The notes beneath the pieces are model-generated. The model was given only the letters and a program-made list of their open reading frames with translations, was not told where the DNA came from and searched no databases. A stretch of 64,000 bases of DNA from Pararge aegeria (taxonomy: Eukaryota > Arthropoda > Insecta > Lepidoptera > Nymphalidae). The stretch spans positions 565,501-629,500 of the forward strand of contig NC_053204.1 in the NCBI RefSeq assembly GCF_905163445.1. Reading direction: 5' to 3'. Both the position numbers and the translations under genes were made by a program. Below, piece after piece: positions 31,496-42,084 of this stretch (its first letter is position 1; each line of letters opens with the position of its first letter).

Positions 31496-31499
31496 AATC

Positions 31500-31618
31500 G
31501 CAGTAGTAGCACAGAGAACACTGCTGCTCCGTTATGTTCTTATAGTCACCACAAACGAGATTCGCTGGACGAGGGGTGGTGACAACTGTATTTTGATCTG
31601 TCACCACACGGTTATTAA
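31500..31618 (-). repeat. repeat F fragment, minus strand
   Basis: CAGTAGTAGCACAGAGAAC, then GGACGAGGGGTGGTGACAAC and TGTCACCACACGG, also found at 57290-57390. Confidence 0.6.
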
Positions 31619-31667
31619 ATGATAATTCATGCAACGTGAATTGAATATTATTTTATAACAAACTAGC

Positions 31668-31800
31668 TGTTGCCTGCGACTTCGTCTGCGTTTGATTTTG
31701 TTTTTGACGTGACATTAAATTTAGTTGTAGTTCTAAAAAGTATTCAGTATCTCTAAGTCTTAAATGAGGGGTTTGCCGCTGTCATCGTGTCGTTCGTTAA
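31668..31800 (-). mobile_element. Lep1/Helitron-like 3' end, minus strand
   Basis: Begins ACTAGCTGTTGCCTGCGACT then TCGTCTGCGTTTGATTTTG, the reverse of a CTAG-ending terminus. The next 60 nt match 49560-49600. Confidence 0.65.
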
Positions 31801-31811
31801 ATGTCGTTATG

Positions 31812-31925
31812 TTCTCAAAGATATGTGGAGTTCACCAATTCGCATTGGGCCAGCGTGGACTACAGCCTTAACCCGTTCTCATTGTGGGACCCGTGCCTGC
31901 AATGGGCCGATATGATACGCATAAA
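31812..31925 (+). mobile_element. SINE-C, 3' part
   Basis: GTTCTCAAAGATATGTGGAG, then CGCATTGGGCCAGCGTGG, GACTACAGCCTTAACCCG and TGGGACCCGTGCCTGCAATG follow the SINE-C plus-strand order. Confidence 0.65.
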
Positions 31926-32765
31926 TTATTTTAACGCTTTTGTATAGATTGTTTTAACTTCATAGCTACAAACTATGTATCTTAGTTTCTATATATATAT
32001 ATCTTAGTTTCTTGTTGGCTCTTTCTTAGGTTGGGACGCAATTATAACCGTAATAACTCTGGTTTCAAGTTAACGAATGTTGTGATCACAATCACCTAAC
32101 AATAATGGTACCATAATACATGTATGAACGCTTAATAAGTGCCTGTAATAAACCTACATGAAACAATACATGAATAATACGTGGCTGTGTGTGAGTGTGT
32201 GTCAGTCGGTCTGTGGCATCGTGGCTCCCGGATGAATTGTTTTTCATTTGTTATTTGTTTTAGCTATGCTTGATGAAAATCGGTTGAAAGGGATTGTACA
32301 TTAGTACATTATTCTACTAGTCAAGCCTACTCAAGTAATGAAATTCGGGTAATTTTCTTATTTATTTTGTAAGATACACAGTTTTTGCATTGCTATTTTA
32401 TGTTTTTATTGCTAAATGTGTAGTTATTTATTGAGATAGGTACCAGGGACTCATAAATCCGAAGCAGCAGAGCCAGCAGCCAATCAAATTAGCATAAAGA
32501 ACCACAATTAGCGAGGAGCGCCGTAGCTGACGATAATGGTTTTGAAAATTAATGTACCGGAGAGATTGCGGCGACCACCATTTATCAAAGGGACTTTCTT
32601 TCCCAGTGGGCCGCGAAATTAGATTACACATTGTTTACCTATTTAACTAGGTATTCAAAGTTTCAAAGTTTAAACATTTAAATGGAATTAGGTCAAAATA
32701 TAGATACATAAATATATCTTATTCCACTAAAAGTACGTAAGCATGGTTGGAAATCGATAATCAAA
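31926..32765. other. no recognised feature
   Basis: AT-rich with a short (AT)n at about 31993. A (GT)-rich stretch is near 32185. No coding evidence. Confidence 0.35.
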
Positions 32766-32769
32766 TCAG

Positions 32770-32900
32770 TCGTCAAATTCCCACAAACCCGCATTGGAGC
32801 AGCATGGTGGGTCTATGCTTTTTAACCATCTCTCATATGATTGAGTAGGTCTATGCCCAGCAGAGGGACTTAACCAGACGAGATTACAGTCAAGAGCTAG
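32770..32900 (+). repeat. repeat I copy
   Basis: CCCGCATTGGAGCAGCATGG, then TGGGTCTATGCTTTTTAACC and GTAGGTCTATGCCCAGCAG. The same order is at 47760-47850. Confidence 0.5.
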
Positions 32901-33004
32901 TAGTACTCCTTAAACAATATCTCTATACTATATATCCACAGAATTAACAACATACGGAAACCGTGTAGACGACTAATATTGGAGCATCAAATACCACTCC
33001 ACTT

Positions 33005-33215
33005 TAGTAGTGTTTCTCGAACAGACGGTTAGTCACTTCATACCATTTAGCAGTTGACAGTAATTAATTTACCTCTAATGTTCTAAGTGTACACCGATAG
33101 GGAAATGGGAAAAAAATTGTGAGCTAGCAAAATTCCGCGGGTATAAAATGAGTGGTTTTAGGACACAATGCATACAATAATGACTGAATGAGGATTCTAT
33201 ATGTTCTTCATTGAA
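33005..33215 (+). repeat. repeat H, left copy
   Basis: Shares GTGTTTCTCGAA, TTTACCTCTAATGTTCTAA, TGTGAGCTAGCAA and AATAATGACTGAATGAGG, in the same order and spacing, with 34842-35045. I do not recognise the family. Confidence 0.7.
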
Positions 33216-33269
33216 TGTCATATTATCGTTTTACATGAATGTGTAGAAAAATGCACAACAACATATGAA

Positions 33270-33309
33270 AATTTAGTTCCAATATTTAACTAAATATTGG
33301 AACTAAATT
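33270..33309. repeat. perfect 19-bp palindrome, 2-nt loop
   Basis: Arm AATTTAGTTCCAATATTTA at 33270-33288, loop AC, arm TAAATATTGGAACTAAATT at 33291-33309. Confidence 0.97.
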
Positions 33310-33561
33310 CCAACTGGAAAATAAAAACAAGATATTATTTAGTACTCGAATAATATGAAGAACAGAAATACACGGAAAGTGAAATGATAAGAAACGTAAG
33401 ACGCCTCCGACGTAAATACCGGGCCGCGCCGCGAACGTACGTAATCCTATAAGTTATTTCCGGAGAAATTTTATCCCCGAAAATTCTTTTCCGATATCGC
33501 CGTATTTCTTTCAAGATATCGACGCAAATAAGTTTTGACGACCTTTTCGACTTTATTATTT

Positions 33562-33845
33562 ACTAGCTGTTGTGTTAAACGCGACTTTTTCCGCGCTTAT
33601 TTAATCTCTCAAAATCTGGAGAGTTTTAAGCAATTAAAATATCACTTGCTTAAACAGTGAAGGAAAACATCGTGTTTTAACAAATTCCGTGGGGACCGTT
33701 GTGTTCTGAGATATAAAGTAAGTGATATAACTATTCGTAACTATAATCTATCTCTGAGCTAATTTTCATCCAGATCCGTTAAGCCGTTCTGGAGTAATCG
33801 AATAACAAACATCCCTCTAAACTCTCGCAGTTATAATATTACTAG
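33562..33845 (-). mobile_element. Lep1/Helitron-like copy, minus strand, with SINE-C piece inside
   Basis: Left end ACTAGCTGTTGTGTTAAACG; then AAATTCCGTGGGGACCGTTG, CAGATCCGTTAAGCCGTTC and AATAACAAACATCCC. The right end CGCAGTTATAATATTACTAG corresponds to the usual 5' start. A SINE-C segment (AAGCAATTAAAATATCACTT, GTGAAGGAAAACATCGTG) lies at about 33610-33675. Confidence 0.65.
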
Positions 33846-34040
33846 CTTCTGCCCGCGATTTCGTCTGCGTAGACTTCAGAATTGGGTCTTAAGCTTCGCT
33901 CGTTAACAATTCTTAATCCTACCACGGGAACTATTTGAGTAATTATAATCTATACTTCTGAAACGCGTCTACAATGTTAAAATGTTAATGCTTTAAGCGA
34001 TGGTAGTAGATGGTAGTATTCCACGCACCTGCTATGTGCT
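33841..34040 (-). mobile_element. second Lep1/Helitron-like copy abutting the first
   Basis: Starts ACTAGCTTCTGCCCGCGATT then TCGTCTGCGTAGACTTC. Its first 120 nt match the reverse complement of 57650-57765 closely. Head-to-tail with the copy on its left. Confidence 0.65.
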
Positions 34041-34362
34041 CCACAGTGGTTTGGCGCTAAATTATATCCTAGACTGTCTATTTTGCTCCCAACTTCTTTG
34101 AAAATAGCTCTTCAAAACTGCTTGTCTAACATTAATCCCCATAAAACTAATAAAATATCGAAGAACCGATAAATGCCTCATAAAAAGTGACATAAAATAA
34201 TAACTTTACGATTGCATATAAAAAGCTCGGAGAGTAATGTATGAAATTCATTTGTCGCTTTTTTTCTTCAGTATTTCTTTGAATATATGCTATTGTATTT
34301 TTTTTTATATAAATAGTTTTCGTATGTCCACTACTGTAAGTGGGTCGCCTGATTATATAATT

Positions 34363-34435
34363 ATGTCCCAATGAAAATTTTAATAAAATTTTAACAACAA
34401 ACTTGGCCTCCTTGCATTACCCCTAAAGCCTTCAT
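34363..34435. repeat. repeat J fragment
   Basis: ATGTCCCAATGAAAATTTTA, then CATTACCCCTAAAGCCTTCA, also at 36994-37062. A short mobile-element fragment of unknown type. Confidence 0.5.
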
Positions 34436-34496
34436 GTATATAAAAATGTTGTAACTTTTTTTTTTTTATATCGCGAACACTTTCGATAAGCGTTCC

Positions 34497-34775
34497 TATA
34501 TATATATATGTGGTAGAGTCACTACAAACAGATTGACTTGACGTTTCAATAGTGCTTATATTATGCCTACTTGAAATAGATAAATTTTGAATCTTTAGAA
34601 AAGATGGCATCCCACTACAGGACACGAGTCTCCTCTCAAAATTTGAAGGGTTTTGGCACAGAATCTTTGCAGAGTTTCTTGCCTTGCCTTTGAATCTGCC
34701 TTCCGAACCGGTGGTAGAGTCACTACAAACAGACTGACTTAACGTTTCAAAAGTGCTAGTAAATGAATTTTTTTT
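34497..34775 (+). repeat. two repeat Z ends in tandem
   Basis: GTGGTAGAGTCACTACAAAC, then GACTTGACGTTTCA and CTACTTGAAATAGATAAAT at 34510-34580 recur at 34710-34775 after an intervening 120 nt segment. Two LINE 3' ends of one family in the same orientation. Confidence 0.65.
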
Positions 34776-34841
34776 TTTTAGTTTTTTTTTTTATTAATAA
34801 CTTACAGAAACCGTGCACGAAGAATCAAAAACCATTTTACT

Positions 34842-35045
34842 GTGTGTTTCTCGAAAACGTGGTTACAATTATTTTACCTCTAATGTTCTAAACATTTACC
34901 AAAAAATGGGAAAATGGAAAAAAGTTTGTGAGCTAGCAACATTCTGCGGGTGTGAATTAAGATATGCGCGGGGCGTTTTCACTGTTTTTAGACACAATGC
35001 ACTGTGTGTAATAATGACTGAATGAGGGTTCTGTATATTCTTAAT
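34842..35045 (+). repeat. repeat H, right copy
   Basis: Second copy of the block at 33005-33215 in the same orientation, 1.83 kb to the right. A 70-codon ORF at 34813-35025 is a by-product of the repeat. Confidence 0.7.
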
Positions 35046-35305
35046 TCTGTAGATTTAGGCCGTAGCCCACCACGCTGGGCAAGAGCGGATTGGTGAACTA
35101 CGAACGACTTTGAGAACATTATGAAGGGCTCTCTGGGACGCAGGTTTCCTCACGAAGTTTTCCATCAAAGTTGCAGCAAGTGGCAGTGACTTTTCTTAGT
35201 TATTGCTGAGAACGCAATAACTAAGAAAAGTTAAAGGCGTGCCGGGGTTCAAACTCGCCCCGCCCGAAAGTGAATCCGAAGTCCCAACCACTGGACTAAA
35301 TACTG
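35045..35305 (-). mobile_element. SINE-C, near full length
   Basis: Minus-strand order: the 3' part TAGGCCGTAGCCCACCACGC, then CACTTTGAGAACATTATG-like sequence, CAGGTTTCCTCACGAAG, a box B region GGGGTTCAAACTCGCC, and head CCAACCACTGGACTA. A perfect hairpin at 35189-35231 replaces part of the body. Confidence 0.75.
35189..35231. repeat. perfect 18-bp palindrome inside SINE-C
   Basis: Arm ACTTTTCTTAGTTATTGC at 35189-35206, loop TGAGAAC, arm GCAATAACTAAGAAAAGT at 35214-35231. Sister SINE-C copies have no such hairpin here. Confidence 0.97.
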
Positions 35306-35394
35306 AAATGTTAGTTGCTCAAAAATCCCTTAGGGCGGGTTAAGTTCTTTTGTTTATATAGTAATCTTTGACTGACCAAGCAATAACTAAAAAA

Positions 35395-35580
35395 CTAAAA
35401 TTGCCTATAAACATAGCAACACTTCGCAGGGCATGCAAGGAGCACGTCCTGCAACATGCCACCCTGTGCCCATCAATTGGAGGCGTAGGAGTTCAGCCTC
35501 ATGTGACTGATATGACGCCGGTAACCACGCCCTACAGACCGGAATACAGCATTGCAACAACGTTGCTTATTGGCAGAAAT
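35395..35580 (+). repeat. repeat E copy
   Basis: GGGCATGCAAGGAGCACGTC, then CTGCAACATGCCACC, CCATCAATTGGAGGCGTAGG and TACAGACCGGAATACAGC. The same family is at 42085-42290 (-) and 53725-53830 (+), with short pieces at 5425-5475 (-) and 25440-25480 (+). Confidence 0.6.
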
Positions 35581-35619
35581 AATTTATAAATTATATATTA
35601 AATAAATAATTTATATACT

Positions 35620-35860
35620 AAGAAAACGCACACATCGCCATCTAGCCCCAAAGTAAGCGTAGCTTGTGTTATGGGTACTGAGATGACTGATGAATATTTT
35701 TATGAATAATATACATAAATACTTAAAATATACAGATAAACTCCCAGACACTGGAAAACATTCATGTTCATCACACAAACATTTTTCAGTTGTGAGAATC
35801 GAACCCACGGCCTTGGACTCAGAAAGCAGGGTCGCTGCAAACTGCGCCAATCGGTCGTCT
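35620..35860 (-). mobile_element. SINE-A copy 2
   Basis: Tail CACACATCGCCATCTAGCCC, body with GTGTTATGGGTACTGAGATG, box B GAATCGAACCCACGG, head GCGCCAATCGGTCGTC. Complete except for the extreme tail. Confidence 0.85.
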
Positions 35861-36423
35861 AGAAATCAACATGACAAAAGTACTTCCCCGGATGAGCTCT
35901 GTCACAAAAGGGTTTTATAAGACCAAAACTAAACTCTTACTTCCTTCTTTACTTTCAGCTTAACTATGTCCAATACTTGTCGAAATTAATTTTCATATTA
36001 GAAGTCTCACTTGAAAAATCTTTGTACCAAAAATATGGTATAGTATTGTGTACCGAAGAAAGAGTTATAGTTACGTACAAGACAGAACACTTTGTGTAAT
36101 GCCCATAAACATCTCAGCAGACAATGGCACGAGTCCGTATAACGAAGTTTAAAGTTGCCCAAAGTTGCCGATTTGCACAAAGCTATGTCTTGAGCTGCGG
36201 AACCACGCTTTGTGGGGTTCTCTTTGCGAATGTACGTCGGATGTCTGCATTGTTGTGCTCTGGTAATGTTGTCTAAGAATTATGATTATACAGATCTCTA
36301 GGTTGTTAGTGAAGTTGTAATCGAAAGAACATATAACGCTAACATAAAAACTGTGTTGTCGACTGTATACTTAACACCCGACTGTCCAGAAAGGCGTGTT
36401 ATTTTTTCAGAGTTTATATACTA
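35861..36423. other. no recognised feature
   Basis: Mostly unique. A short piece near 35880-35930 (CCCCGGATGAGCTCTGTCAC) is shared with 53835-53860, the far end of repeat E. Confidence 0.4.
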
Positions 36424-36546
36424 ATAGCTATTGCCCGCGTTCTTCATCCGAATTTATTACGGTTTTTACAAATTCCGTGGGAACTGTATATCTTCCTGGA
36501 ATAAAAAGCCTATGGTACTCCTTGTCCATTCGAAATCAAGTTAATT
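36424..36546 (-). mobile_element. Lep1/Helitron-like fragment, minus strand
   Basis: ACTAATAGCTATTGCCCGCG, then AAATTCCGTGGGAACTGTAT and AAAAAGCCTATGGTACTCC. The 3' end and adjacent third of the element only. Confidence 0.6.
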
Positions 36547-36630
36547 AATTTTTAGGCAGGATTTGAACCTGCGACTATCTGGCAATCGCGGCCTGAGCGC
36601 TTTAACCAATAGAGCTACGGCTCTCCTACC
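36547..36630 (-). mobile_element. tRNA-like sequence
   Basis: The minus strand reads GGAGAGCCGTAGCTCTATTG, then GTTAAAGCGCTCAGG and a T-arm-like GCAGGTTCAAATCCTGCC. Boxes A and B are well formed. The acceptor stem does not close and the anticodon arm is poor, so I take it as a SINE head, not a working tRNA gene. Confidence 0.5.
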
Positions 36631-37066
36631 GTCGATACCAAAATTAGTATATGCCTTTTACATCAGTCTTATAGCGACTGTAGCGCCATCTAGTAGGAAA
36701 CAGCAGTTTCGATCTACTCTTTCAAAGATCCATATTACAATGAGACACGTTTAAAACAAAATAACATTTAAGATTTTTTTATAAAATTGAAAATTTCTCC
36801 AAGTGTAGGTAAAAACCCTAATTAAATTATAAAATCAATTTAATTAATTGCTTTGTTAAGGCGTAAAGAAAGTACAAACAAATAAACAATCCCACTTTCG
36901 CATATATAATATTAGTTACGACTATAGAGGTCAGTGACACTATTTATGCGTTGTTTTTATTCTAGAACTTCCTCTCACATTACTAGACTGTAAATGTCCC
37001 AATGAAAATTAATATACTACACCTAACTTGATTACCTTACATTACCCCTAAAGCCTTCACTCCAAA

Positions 37067-38220
37067 AAATCATATCATACTAATATTATAAACAAGAAAG
37101 TTTGTAAGGATGGCTGGATGGATGGGTGAATGTTTGTTACCCTTTCACGCAAAACCTACTGAACCAATTTGACTGAATTTTGGAATGCAGATAGATTATA
37201 TCCTGGATTCACACATAGGCTGACTTTTATCCCGGGAGAATGTAAGATTCCCGCAGCATTTATTAAAATTAAAAAAAAACCGCGTCGGTTTCAATTTCAT
37301 TATACAATTATTTTCTATTTTTTATTTGTTGATTTGAATATCCACTTGGAGGAAATTACAACAAAACTGTATCGTATAAAACCTACCACCATTTAGTCAG
37401 AAATATGGTCAAGAAGAACATTTTCGCTGTTAAGAACAACATCTATACTTACGAATATAATAAATCTGTTACTGGAAGATTTCTGTACATTTAATATATT
37501 TAGAAAATTTTGACCGGGGGATGCTTTATAATCGCTACTGAGTCCAAAACAGATTTTGATTTAATTTTTGTCTGTCTGTCTGTCCGAGCATCACGTGAAA
37601 ACTATTAAACGGATTCAAATAAAATTTAGCATAGTTATATCTGATATTCCGGGTCAACATATAGGATACTTTTTATCCCGATAAACAGCAAGTTTCCTCC
37701 GGGAAATGGGATGAAATTTTTTATCAATATTACTACATACCTTTTTTTATTTGAAAGTGTATACTATGAAGCATGTATTGTCTAATTTTAATGTAGATTC
37801 GATAAATATTGTCGGAGATAAAGGACAGAACTCTTCACAGATGACAGCACGTTGCAAGGCAATATGGGACAACGATCGAATGCATGCGTATCATCCTGGA
37901 ATAGCTCATAGGTTTTTTTAGATAGGCAAAGTTAAAATATTATCAAGCTTTTGAGTTTGTTTGGTTGAACGCGCTAATCTCAGAAAGTGCTGTTTCGATT
38001 TCAATTATTTTTTTGGATTGGACGCTACGGCAAAAAATATCTTTTTTGAGAGATTCCGATGCGTGCGATGCGTGAACGGTAAACGTTACGCCAAACGACG
38101 GAAATATGTATTAAGTATATCGGAATTATTTATTTAAATCTATAAAACAGTCCGCGACAACATACTACTACTTTTTGAAGTTGACTCATTCGCGGACAAA
38201 GTCGAGCGGGTCCGCTAGTA
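37067..38220 (+). mobile_element. long Lep1/Helitron-like element
   Basis: Starts CATACTAATATTATAAAC, then GGATGGCTGGATGGATGG and TTTCACGCAAAACCTACTG. It ends AAAGTCGAGCGGGTCCGCTAG. A second set of the internal phrase (AAACGGATTCAAATAAAATT, ACTTTTTATCCCGATAAAC) at 37600-37690 suggests a merged or nested pair. Confidence 0.6.
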
Positions 38221-38235
38221 TATTATATTATTAAT

Positions 38236-38290
38236 AGAAGTCTACCTATCTGCACTTGGCCAGCGCAGTGGACTACGGGCTACACCATTC
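38236..38290 (+). mobile_element. SINE-C 3' fragment
   Basis: CTATCTGCACTTGGCCAGCG then CAGTGGACTACGGGCTACACC. A similar short piece is at 40350-40395. Confidence 0.5.
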
Positions 38291-38374
38291 ACAGTTACTT
38301 TCAGCCTCATTCAGTAGTACTCAGTACCTCAAACGCGTTATTGCCTCTACAAAATATATATCCAGCAGTAGACG

Positions 38375-38566
38375 ACGTCAATAAATAAATAAATAAATAT
38401 ACTACGACAATACACACATCGCCATCTAGCCCCAAAGTAAGCGTAGCACCCAGACATTGAAAAACATTCATGCTCATCACACAAACATTTTCCAGTAGTG
38501 GGAATCGAACCAACGGCCTAGGGCTCAGAAAGCAGCATCGCTGCAAACTGCGCCAATCGGCCGTCA
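38375..38566 (-). mobile_element. SINE-A copy 3, internally deleted
   Basis: The tail starts with AATAAATAAATAAATAAA, and the head ends GCGCCAATCGGCCGTC. About 75 nt of the body between GTAAGCGTAGC and CCCAGACATTG is absent. Confidence 0.8.
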
Positions 38567-38650
38567 ATAAGTTAAAGTGGAATAATAATGATGATGAGTT
38601 GTTATAATAATAATAGACTCCATGTGGTGTACGCTGGCTGCGAGTGTCAC

Positions 38651-38750
38651 GCGGCACGTATGTGCGGCACGCGGCACGTATGTGCGGCACGCGGCACGTA
38701 TGTGTGGCACGCGACACGTATGTGTGGCACGCGACACGTATGTGTGCCAC
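38651..38750. repeat. 20-bp minisatellite, five units
   Basis: Unit GCGGCACGTATGTGCGGCAC in perfect register. The third unit is mixed and the last two carry GCGACACGTATGTGTGGCAC. Because 20 is not a multiple of 3, ORFs across it cycle through frames. Confidence 0.95.
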
Positions 38751-38759
38751 TTCGAAACA

Positions 38760-40340
38760 AGCGCGCCGTCAGGAAGCAAGATAAATTGTCGCCAAACTTA
38801 CAAAGTGCCGTCGACTTGAGACGTAATACATTTTTCATGAGCCAAATTCGGAAAGTTTTACAACTTGTATAAATAAACGTAAATACACCGTTGATATACT
38901 TTGATACATTCAGGATAGACGGAACGAGTTATCTAAAAAGATACCTGGCATCGATATCTTCCGTGACTCACCAATAGCTTTTAGGAAAAAACTCACCGAA
39001 CACTTATCGGCAGTTACATTTTTCGTCAAATTATGTTACGTCATGTATGACGTCAATGTTATGTGCACTTGTCATTGACGTGCATATCAGTCCATGTTTT
39101 TGTGTGTGTGCTATGCTTAAAAAGGTGAAACCGATTAGTAGACGTACAATCGCTTAGCGGCACATGTCTTTCGGTAGGATGGTAACTAGCCTCGGCAGAA
39201 GCTATCCACCTGAAAATCAGATATTATAAATCTATTGTTGTTTATTTAATGTTATTAGGTACACAAAACAGGTAATAACTAAAATTACATCTAAATATAA
39301 GTAACAACAAGTTTTGTTCTAAGCTACAACCCAAAGTATGTGTACACAACTTGGAATTAAATTGAAACAAAAAAGAAACACTTAAAAAATAATATAAATA
39401 TAATTTCCCTAAACATGTGGAATAGTTAGCCAGCTTAATAATTTGATTGAAATAATCAAATATTTTATCGTGTGCCTAGGACACTTAAATTCAAAGCGCT
39501 CACCGCTGCGCCAAAAATTTGTCAAAAAAGGGTGCATCTCAAGTTTTTGATATCAACGCATAAAAGTGAAATTCATCAACAAAGTTTCAACACCCCGATC
39601 CCGCGAGGGGGCGCTGGCTCACCCCGTGCCCGTGTAAATCATACAGCTGATGATATTGGGGAAAAAAGTTTTCCGCCAAAAATCCGTTATCAGAAAGAAA
39701 AGGCATGAAAATAATTGCTTTGTGTTTCAAATTGTTGTTCTAAATATGCGGTGATAGCAGTGTAAACGTCAGATACAAGACCGAGATTAAAATCATAGAG
39801 CAAATCCAATGAATATGCAAACACTCAGTCTTCTTTCTCACATTTCCACTACAAGACTATATTATATTATCTCTTATAATGTTTAATGTGATATTTATTA
39901 ATTCGGGTAGTTCCATCCATAGTTAAGATAAGAGGCCATGCCTACTAAACGTAAATAAAAAAAACAAAGAGTATGTAAACACTACGTTATAAGTATGCGT
40001 ATTATGCATCTTGACACCACATTCACTAAGATATTACGAGCATCTAAGAGACAAGTTATAGTGAATTGACTGTAGTTTTGATTTGACTGTCATTAAAAGT
40101 GTAGTGAAACTAGTTTATAATGAGTAGTTGTGCTTAAAAAAAAAAATTGTTTGTTAAGTGTTCTTTTAACCTTAATAAATACAATAGCCTAGCGACCAAA
40201 GCTTCAATTTACTTTTCGGGGGTACCTCTTACTTTACGGAGTTTATTCGTTTTAAATAATTAAATATAACTTGCTTAAATGGTGATCAAAAAATGGTGTG
40301 GAAACCAACATGCCTAAGAGTTCTACATAATGTTCAATAA
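38760..40340. other. mostly unrecognised; a LINE 3' fragment near 39140-39225
   Basis: CGCTTAGCGGCACATGTCTT then TCGGTAGGATGGTAACTAGC resembles the 3' noncoding end of a lepidopteran LINE. A 78-codon ORF at 39472-39708 has no recognisable domain. The rest is AT-rich. Confidence 0.4.
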
Positions 40341-40619
40341 AGCATATATGAAGTCGACTTATCTGCCCTTGGCTTGTGGACTACGGCCTAATAAATGCGA
40401 GAGTTGGTTTTTTATTTTTTTTTCACGCAATAATAGAGCAATGGTTTCACGGGATACATAGAAATACTTTATGCGGCATAGAGTGGAATAGGTCAACTTT
40501 TAATTCAGGAAAAATGGACGATTCGCATGAGATAGATCTAGAGCGCAATTTTATTATGACATGTACATTTAAATAACTAAACGGATATTATAAAAAATAA
40601 ATTGTTTACAGGTTGTTTG

Positions 40620-40915
40620 CAAAATCGTGTCATGGTGTCCCACAGTGAGAAAGGATTAAGGCCTTAATTCCACAACACTGGCCTGTGAGGTGGACTCCAA
40701 ACAACTTTGAGAACATCATGGAGAACTCTCAGGCATGCCGTTTTCCTCACGATGTTTTCTTTTACCGTTGAATTATTTTTTTTGTTTTGCTGAATTTGAT
40801 GTAGTGTACAAATAAAGAGAATAAATAACTAAATAAAAGTTATAGAAGTGCGTCGTGGGATTCAAACTCGGCCGCCCAAAGTGGAGTCGACTACCTACTG
40901 GGCTATCGCGGCTTT
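40620..40915 (-). mobile_element. SINE-C, near full length
   Basis: The 3' part has AAAGGATTAAGGCCTTAATT, then ACTTTGAGAACATCATGGAG and CCTCACGATGTTTTC. The box B region is GGATTCAAACTCGGCC, and the head ACTGGGCTATCGCGGC lies at the right end. Confidence 0.75.
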
Positions 40916-41284
40916 TCATGATGACATTGATCATGATGCTGTAATGTGATGGTCAATTCTTCACGCAGCAAGTTTCAGAGTTTTGGAAGTACTTAGGCGA
41001 AGTCACGGGCAGCACATTTATTTACAGCGTGTTCTTGAACCGGAATTTGGCTCATGAAAAATGGATTATGTCTGAACGCACTTTGTAAGTTTTCGCAGTA
41101 ATCTATCCCGCTCGTGACATTTGTTTGTATTTATTAGGGTTCCGCGCCGGAACTGAAAAACTGAGACCTTAAAATTCGTTCGATGTTGGTTTAATGTCAG
41201 TTATATATTATATAATTTAGCTCAAATTCAAATACAACAGATTATTGCGAGTTTATTTATTTATACATTTATAGATTATGCCTT

Positions 41285-41485
41285 ATATGTCCAACGTGCT
41301 GGAATGTCAACCCGCACAGGTAAACGCAGCGTAGGTCGACCCCCAACGAGATGGACAGACGACATTAAACGAGTCGCTAGGAACAAGCAACCCAGGTCCG
41401 TGGACCTTAGCACTTCATTCAAAAGACCTACCTCCAGCAGCGGACTTCAATCGGTTGAAGTGATGATTTTGATAATCCTGTCACA
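41285..41485 (+). mobile_element. RTE-like LINE 3' coding end
   Basis: Reads TGKRSVGRPPTRWTDDIKRVA, the best-kept copy of this motif in the window, then a degraded RS.D.STSFKRPTSSSGL stretch equivalent to the KTYVQQWTS end. The reading frame is open from 41304 to 41558. Confidence 0.82.
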
Positions 41486-42084
41486 GATATGTCTGGTTTT
41501 TCCAGATTTACCAAAACTTAAAACAACGCCTGCTTTTGTATTTAAGAATCAAAAATGAGGAAATCCCAATTCCAAGGAACCCTCTTCCGCTAGTGGAACT
41601 CTCACTTCACTGGTTTTATGACAAATGTTCTGTGTGACAGGGAACTATTTGCAGAACGTTGCAAACTTACATACGGGTACTCTACTATTTTCTCGAGATC
41701 ATTAGTTTTAGTGAATTTTCGTAAACTTTGATTCACATAAAATATGGTTTTTTATATCCAGTCAAAATTAAACATTTGCCTCAAATAATACAGAATACCC
41801 AGTGCTAAAGTGACCGCAAAACACCTTTCCCCACCGTCTGTAATTTGCTATACAGATTTCCAATTCGCACAGACTCCCTTTATCAGCCGATCGATGTCGG
41901 ATAAAAGATAAAAGATAGAAGTAATAAAGCGGACCCGTTGTCAGCAGCACGGACAGACAACTTTGACCGCCGCTCTTGTGTGGCCCGAGCTATGAGCGGA
42001 GCGGGGAGCGTTGAAGAATATTTATTCAAATCTCCCTTTGGAACCATTCGTATAGTGATAGTATAGCTTTTTATGACAGCACTA
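41486..42084. other. no recognised feature
   Basis: AT-rich to 41900, then more GC-rich at 41930-42020. The 143-codon minus-strand ORF over this stretch is partly made of repeat E. Confidence 0.35.

Noticed and set aside
36547..36630. possible tRNA gene on the minus strand
   Set aside because: T and D arms look right, but the acceptor stem does not pair and the anticodon arm is poor. It adjoins another mobile-element end, so a SINE head is more likely.
38651..38750. possible CRISPR array
   Set aside because: The units are contiguous with no unique spacers; it is a tandem minisatellite in a eukaryotic genome.
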